Source: Ignavibacteria bacterium
GTDB taxonomy: Bacteria > Bacteroidota > Ignavibacteria > UBA10030
DNA: 63,740 bases
NCBI GenBank assembly: GCA_016873805.1
Contig: VGVZ01000017.1
Span: forward strand, 1-63,740
Direction: 5' to 3'
The position numbers and the translations under genes are program-made. How positions within the stretch are numbered: position 1 is the first letter of the stretch; each line of letters starts with the position of its first letter. Under the pieces are notes generated by a model. It was not told where the DNA came from and did no database searches. It saw only the letters and a list, made by a program, of their open reading frames with translations. Positions 62,084 through 63,740 of the stretch are shown in pieces.

Positions 62084-62509
62084 ATGACACTCCTAAACAA
62101 ATACGCAGTCGCACTCGGAGGATTCCTTGTGGGATTCCTACTTGGTATCTGGACAGAGAGACAGACCGCTTCGATCCTCGAAACACTTGGGTTCTTCCTG
62201 ATCATTCTTACACTCATGTTTCTGTGGGAGTGGTTTGAGTCTTTTGCTCACGCCCGCTATCTCTCACGATGGACAATAATTCGCTCAAGGGGCAAATGGT
62301 ACTTCATTAGAGCACATTATCTGATCGCTCGAGTTCCCATCGTCCTCGTTCTCACTCTTGCAGCGTTGTTCTTTCTGCCAGAACTGAGCGCTGCATATCT
62401 CTTACCGTTAATGGGGTACTTTGGGCTTGCTGTGTTGATCTTGACGATTCGAGGTACGCAGGAGTGGTCACAATGTGAGAAGCAGTTTAACGTCGAAGGA
62501 ACTACTTAG
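62084..62509 (+). CDS. Small membrane protein of unknown function
   Basis: A 141-residue protein with four hydrophobic segments (about 6-22, 31-49, 84-102, 106-124). GGAG lies 9 bases ahead of the ATG. It has no recognised family. Short GTTATAAGGC-like sequence (about 62040) before it and a TTAGCCAACGC stretch just after the stop resemble recombination-site sequence, and a recombinase is nearby, so it could be a captured gene. That is inference. Confidence 0.6.
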   Translation: MTLLNKYAVALGGFLVGFLLGIWTERQTASILETLGFFLIILTLMFLWEWFESFAHARYLSRWTIIRSRGKWYFIRAHYLIARVPIVLVLTLAALFFLPELSAAYLLPLMGYFGLAVLILTIRGTQEWSQCEKQFNVEGTT

Positions 62510-62540
62510 CCAACGCGTTGGTGCCCGTCGGCTTGAGCAG

Positions 62541-62678
62541 GCGGCGGCGGTAAATCATGTTTACAGCGCGTTACGATTTCTTTTTGTGGAGTTGTACAAG
62601 CGGCGGTATGTCGTTGATGGTCTTCCACGTCCACGAAGGGAACACAAGCTGCCGGATGTTTTGAATTCACGAGCGTGA
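62541..62678 (+). pseudogene. Relic of a tyrosine recombinase
   Basis: VNHVYSALRFLFVELYKRRY and VVDGLPRPRREHKLPDVLN align without gaps with residues about 68-111 of the intact recombinase at 62744 (VNQVYSALKALYSEVYKRPF, VIEDLARPKKARLLPDVVN). Only this 45-codon core-binding piece remains; an open frame upstream to 62475 overlaps the membrane-protein gene and is not similar. It shows an earlier recombinase copy was lost here. Confidence 0.75.
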
Positions 62679-62743
62679 ACGGTGACTGTTCTTTCTGCAC
62701 GAAGTGGGGCTGGTTAGTTCATTCATCATTCTAGGGGGGTCGT

Positions 62744-63670
62744 ATGCAACAGAAACGGGGGTTTTACGAAGTTGTTGGGGAGGAGTTCAGACTTCGGTAC
62801 AGGCCCAAGACGGTAAAAACCTACATGAGCCATATTCACTCATTTGTGAACCATCATTTTCCGCGCCATCCGAGGAAGCTTCAAGAAGAGGACATTCGGC
62901 GGTATCTCGTTTGGTTGCTTGACGGAAAGAAGCAATCGTCGGGGACAGTCAATCAGGTCTACAGTGCCCTGAAAGCGCTCTACAGTGAGGTTTATAAGAG
63001 GCCATTTGTAATTGAGGATCTTGCGCGGCCAAAGAAAGCGCGGTTATTGCCGGACGTTGTCAACGACAACGAATCGATGGAGATTTTTCGGGCAATCTCA
63101 AACCTAAAGCACCGGGTGATGGTGATGATGGTCTATGCGACCGGCGTTCGGGTTGCGGAGCTTGTACGAATTCGAGTGGAGGATCTCGACATACACAGGG
63201 GACTTCTTCACGTCCGCAGAGGAAAGAGGTCGAAGGACCGGTACACGTTACTTCCCAAGTCCCTGTTGCCTATTCTCGATGTGTATTGCAGAAAATACGA
63301 CATCGGGACTTCGGGGTGGTTATTTCCTGGAGAGATGCCCCTAACACATTTATCGGAAAGAAGTATTCAGGCAGTAATCAGGCGGGTTGTAAGATCTCTT
63401 GAAATCCCAAAGAAGATCAGCATGCACACCTTTCGGCATACCTTTGCCACAAGGCTTCTTGAGCAAGGGGTTGATATAAGGTACATTCAGGAGCTGCTTG
63501 GTCACGAAAGTGTACGAACGACCGAGATTTACACACATGTCAGTTCGCGGGAGCTACGCAAGATCAAGAGTCCGTTTGAAACCTTGCGAGAACGCATGGA
63601 AATTGGCCGAGAGGATGAGCCCAAGCAGCTTGAAGGAGGGGGCTCCCTATATACTATAGATAACGAATAA
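62744..63670 (+). CDS. Tyrosine recombinase (XerC/D-like integrase)
   Basis: A 308-residue integrase with an N-terminal SAM-like core-binding domain (RPKTVKTYMSHIHSFVNHHF) and a complete catalytic domain: Arg in ATGVRVAELVRI, Lys in RGKRSKDRYTLLP, HTFRHTFATRLLEQG (His, Arg), LLGHESVRTTEIYTHV (His, Tyr). The insertion typical of integron integrases is absent, but the KIKSPFETL end resembles theirs. It probably moves a nearby unit rather than resolving chromosome dimers. GGGGGG-rich sequence lies before the ATG. A hairpin starts at its stop. Confidence 0.9.
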   Translation: MQQKRGFYEVVGEEFRLRYRPKTVKTYMSHIHSFVNHHFPRHPRKLQEEDIRRYLVWLLDGKKQSSGTVNQVYSALKALYSEVYKRPFVIEDLARPKKARLLPDVVNDNESMEIFRAISNLKHRVMVMMVYATGVRVAELVRIRVEDLDIHRGLLHVRRGKRSKDRYTLLPKSLLPILDVYCRKYDIGTSGWLFPGEMPLTHLSERSIQAVIRRVVRSLEIPKKISMHTFRHTFATRLLEQGVDIRYIQELLGHESVRTTEIYTHVSSRELRKIKSPFETLRERMEIGREDEPKQLEGGGSLYTIDNE

Positions 63671-63692
63671 CAACGCGATGTGGTGCGTTGTT
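63669..63692 (+). repeat. Hairpin at the recombinase stop (candidate attachment site)
   Basis: AACAACGC (63669-63676) and GCGTTGTT (63685-63692) form an 8-bp stem with an 8-base loop, overlapping the stop codon. CCAGACGTTAGCC follows, with no U-tract. The AACAACG-palindrome plus GTTAG pattern recalls attC-like recombination sites, but the match to the consensus is incomplete. Confidence 0.4.
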
Positions 63693-63740
63693 CCAGACGT
63701 TAGCCGCAATGCCACTCACACGAGAACGAAATCGGCCAAA

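Noticed and set aside
1-63740. CRISPR arrays, rRNA and tRNA genes
   Set aside because: No regularly spaced direct repeats, rRNA signatures or tRNA cloverleafs with a GTTCRANNC loop were noticed by eye; a covariance search would settle this.

Overview
The window looks like chromosomal DNA from a member of the FCB group (Bacteroidota/Ignavibacteriota-like lineage). The evidence is a secreted nucleotidase ending in a type IX (NYPNPFN-type) sorting domain, a short Hc1-type histone H1-like protein, a bacterial deoxyhypusine-synthase-like enzyme, a TatT-type TRAP lipoprotein and many exported proteins. The genus cannot be named from sequence alone. No rRNA, tRNA or CRISPR array was recognised.

Layout. 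1-126: end of an IS630-family element. 0.2-5.1 kb (minus): GH20 hexosaminidase, Hc1-like protein, DHS-like enzyme, SDR. 5.2-12.5 kb (plus): a tightly packed unit with feoA, feoB, a Cys-rich small protein, two outer-membrane barrels, an FMN-binding protein, a membrane protein, a Tat-exported ApbE and a SufT-like protein; this reads as ferrous-iron uptake joined to an exported-flavin redox module. 12.6-18.5 kb: a gene relic, an ACT protein, YerC, threonine dehydratase, etfBA, a BFN nuclease and a TPR protein. 18.6-22.3 kb (minus): a complete TRAP transporter with TatT. 22.5-28.1 kb: MFS transporter, surface nucleotidase, anmK, a lipoprotein.

28.2-35.3 kb is an accessory island on the minus strand. 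An apparent ancestral operon of redoxin, C39 peptidase, small Cys-rich exported peptide and Yip1-type membrane protein has been broken twice. A 3.6-kb segment sits inside the redoxin gene between 7-bp direct repeats (GGTCCGG); joining the two halves at the repeat restores a 199-residue TlpA-like protein in frame. An IS630 element sits inside the distal Yip1 gene at a duplicated TA; joining the flanks restores a 225-residue frame that also carries one TGA. The inserted segment carries its own exported Cys-containing peptide, a lipoprotein, two exported proteins and a second Yip1 protein. This is the best candidate for an undescribed peptide-producing system.

35.5-40.1 kb (plus): endonuclease IV, AmrS-like radical SAM enzyme, membrane protein, amidase. 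40.3-47.3 kb (plus): a second unusual system of four small Ig-like exported proteins sharing a C-terminal strand, a pilus-chaperone-like protein, and a 1218-residue outer-membrane usher-like protein ending in three SPOR-like repeats. 47.3-57.3 kb (mostly minus): M1 peptidase, trans-3-hydroxyproline dehydratase, mreC, mreB, purH, purN, an ECF sigma/anti-sigma pair, two small membrane proteins and an LD-carboxypeptidase. 57.5-61.0 kb (plus): a PNPOx-fold protein and an active/inactive M16 peptidase pair. 61.3-63.7 kb: a mobile, relic-rich end with a four-helix-bundle gene broken by TAG between inverted repeats, a recombinase relic, and an intact tyrosine recombinase followed by a hairpin.
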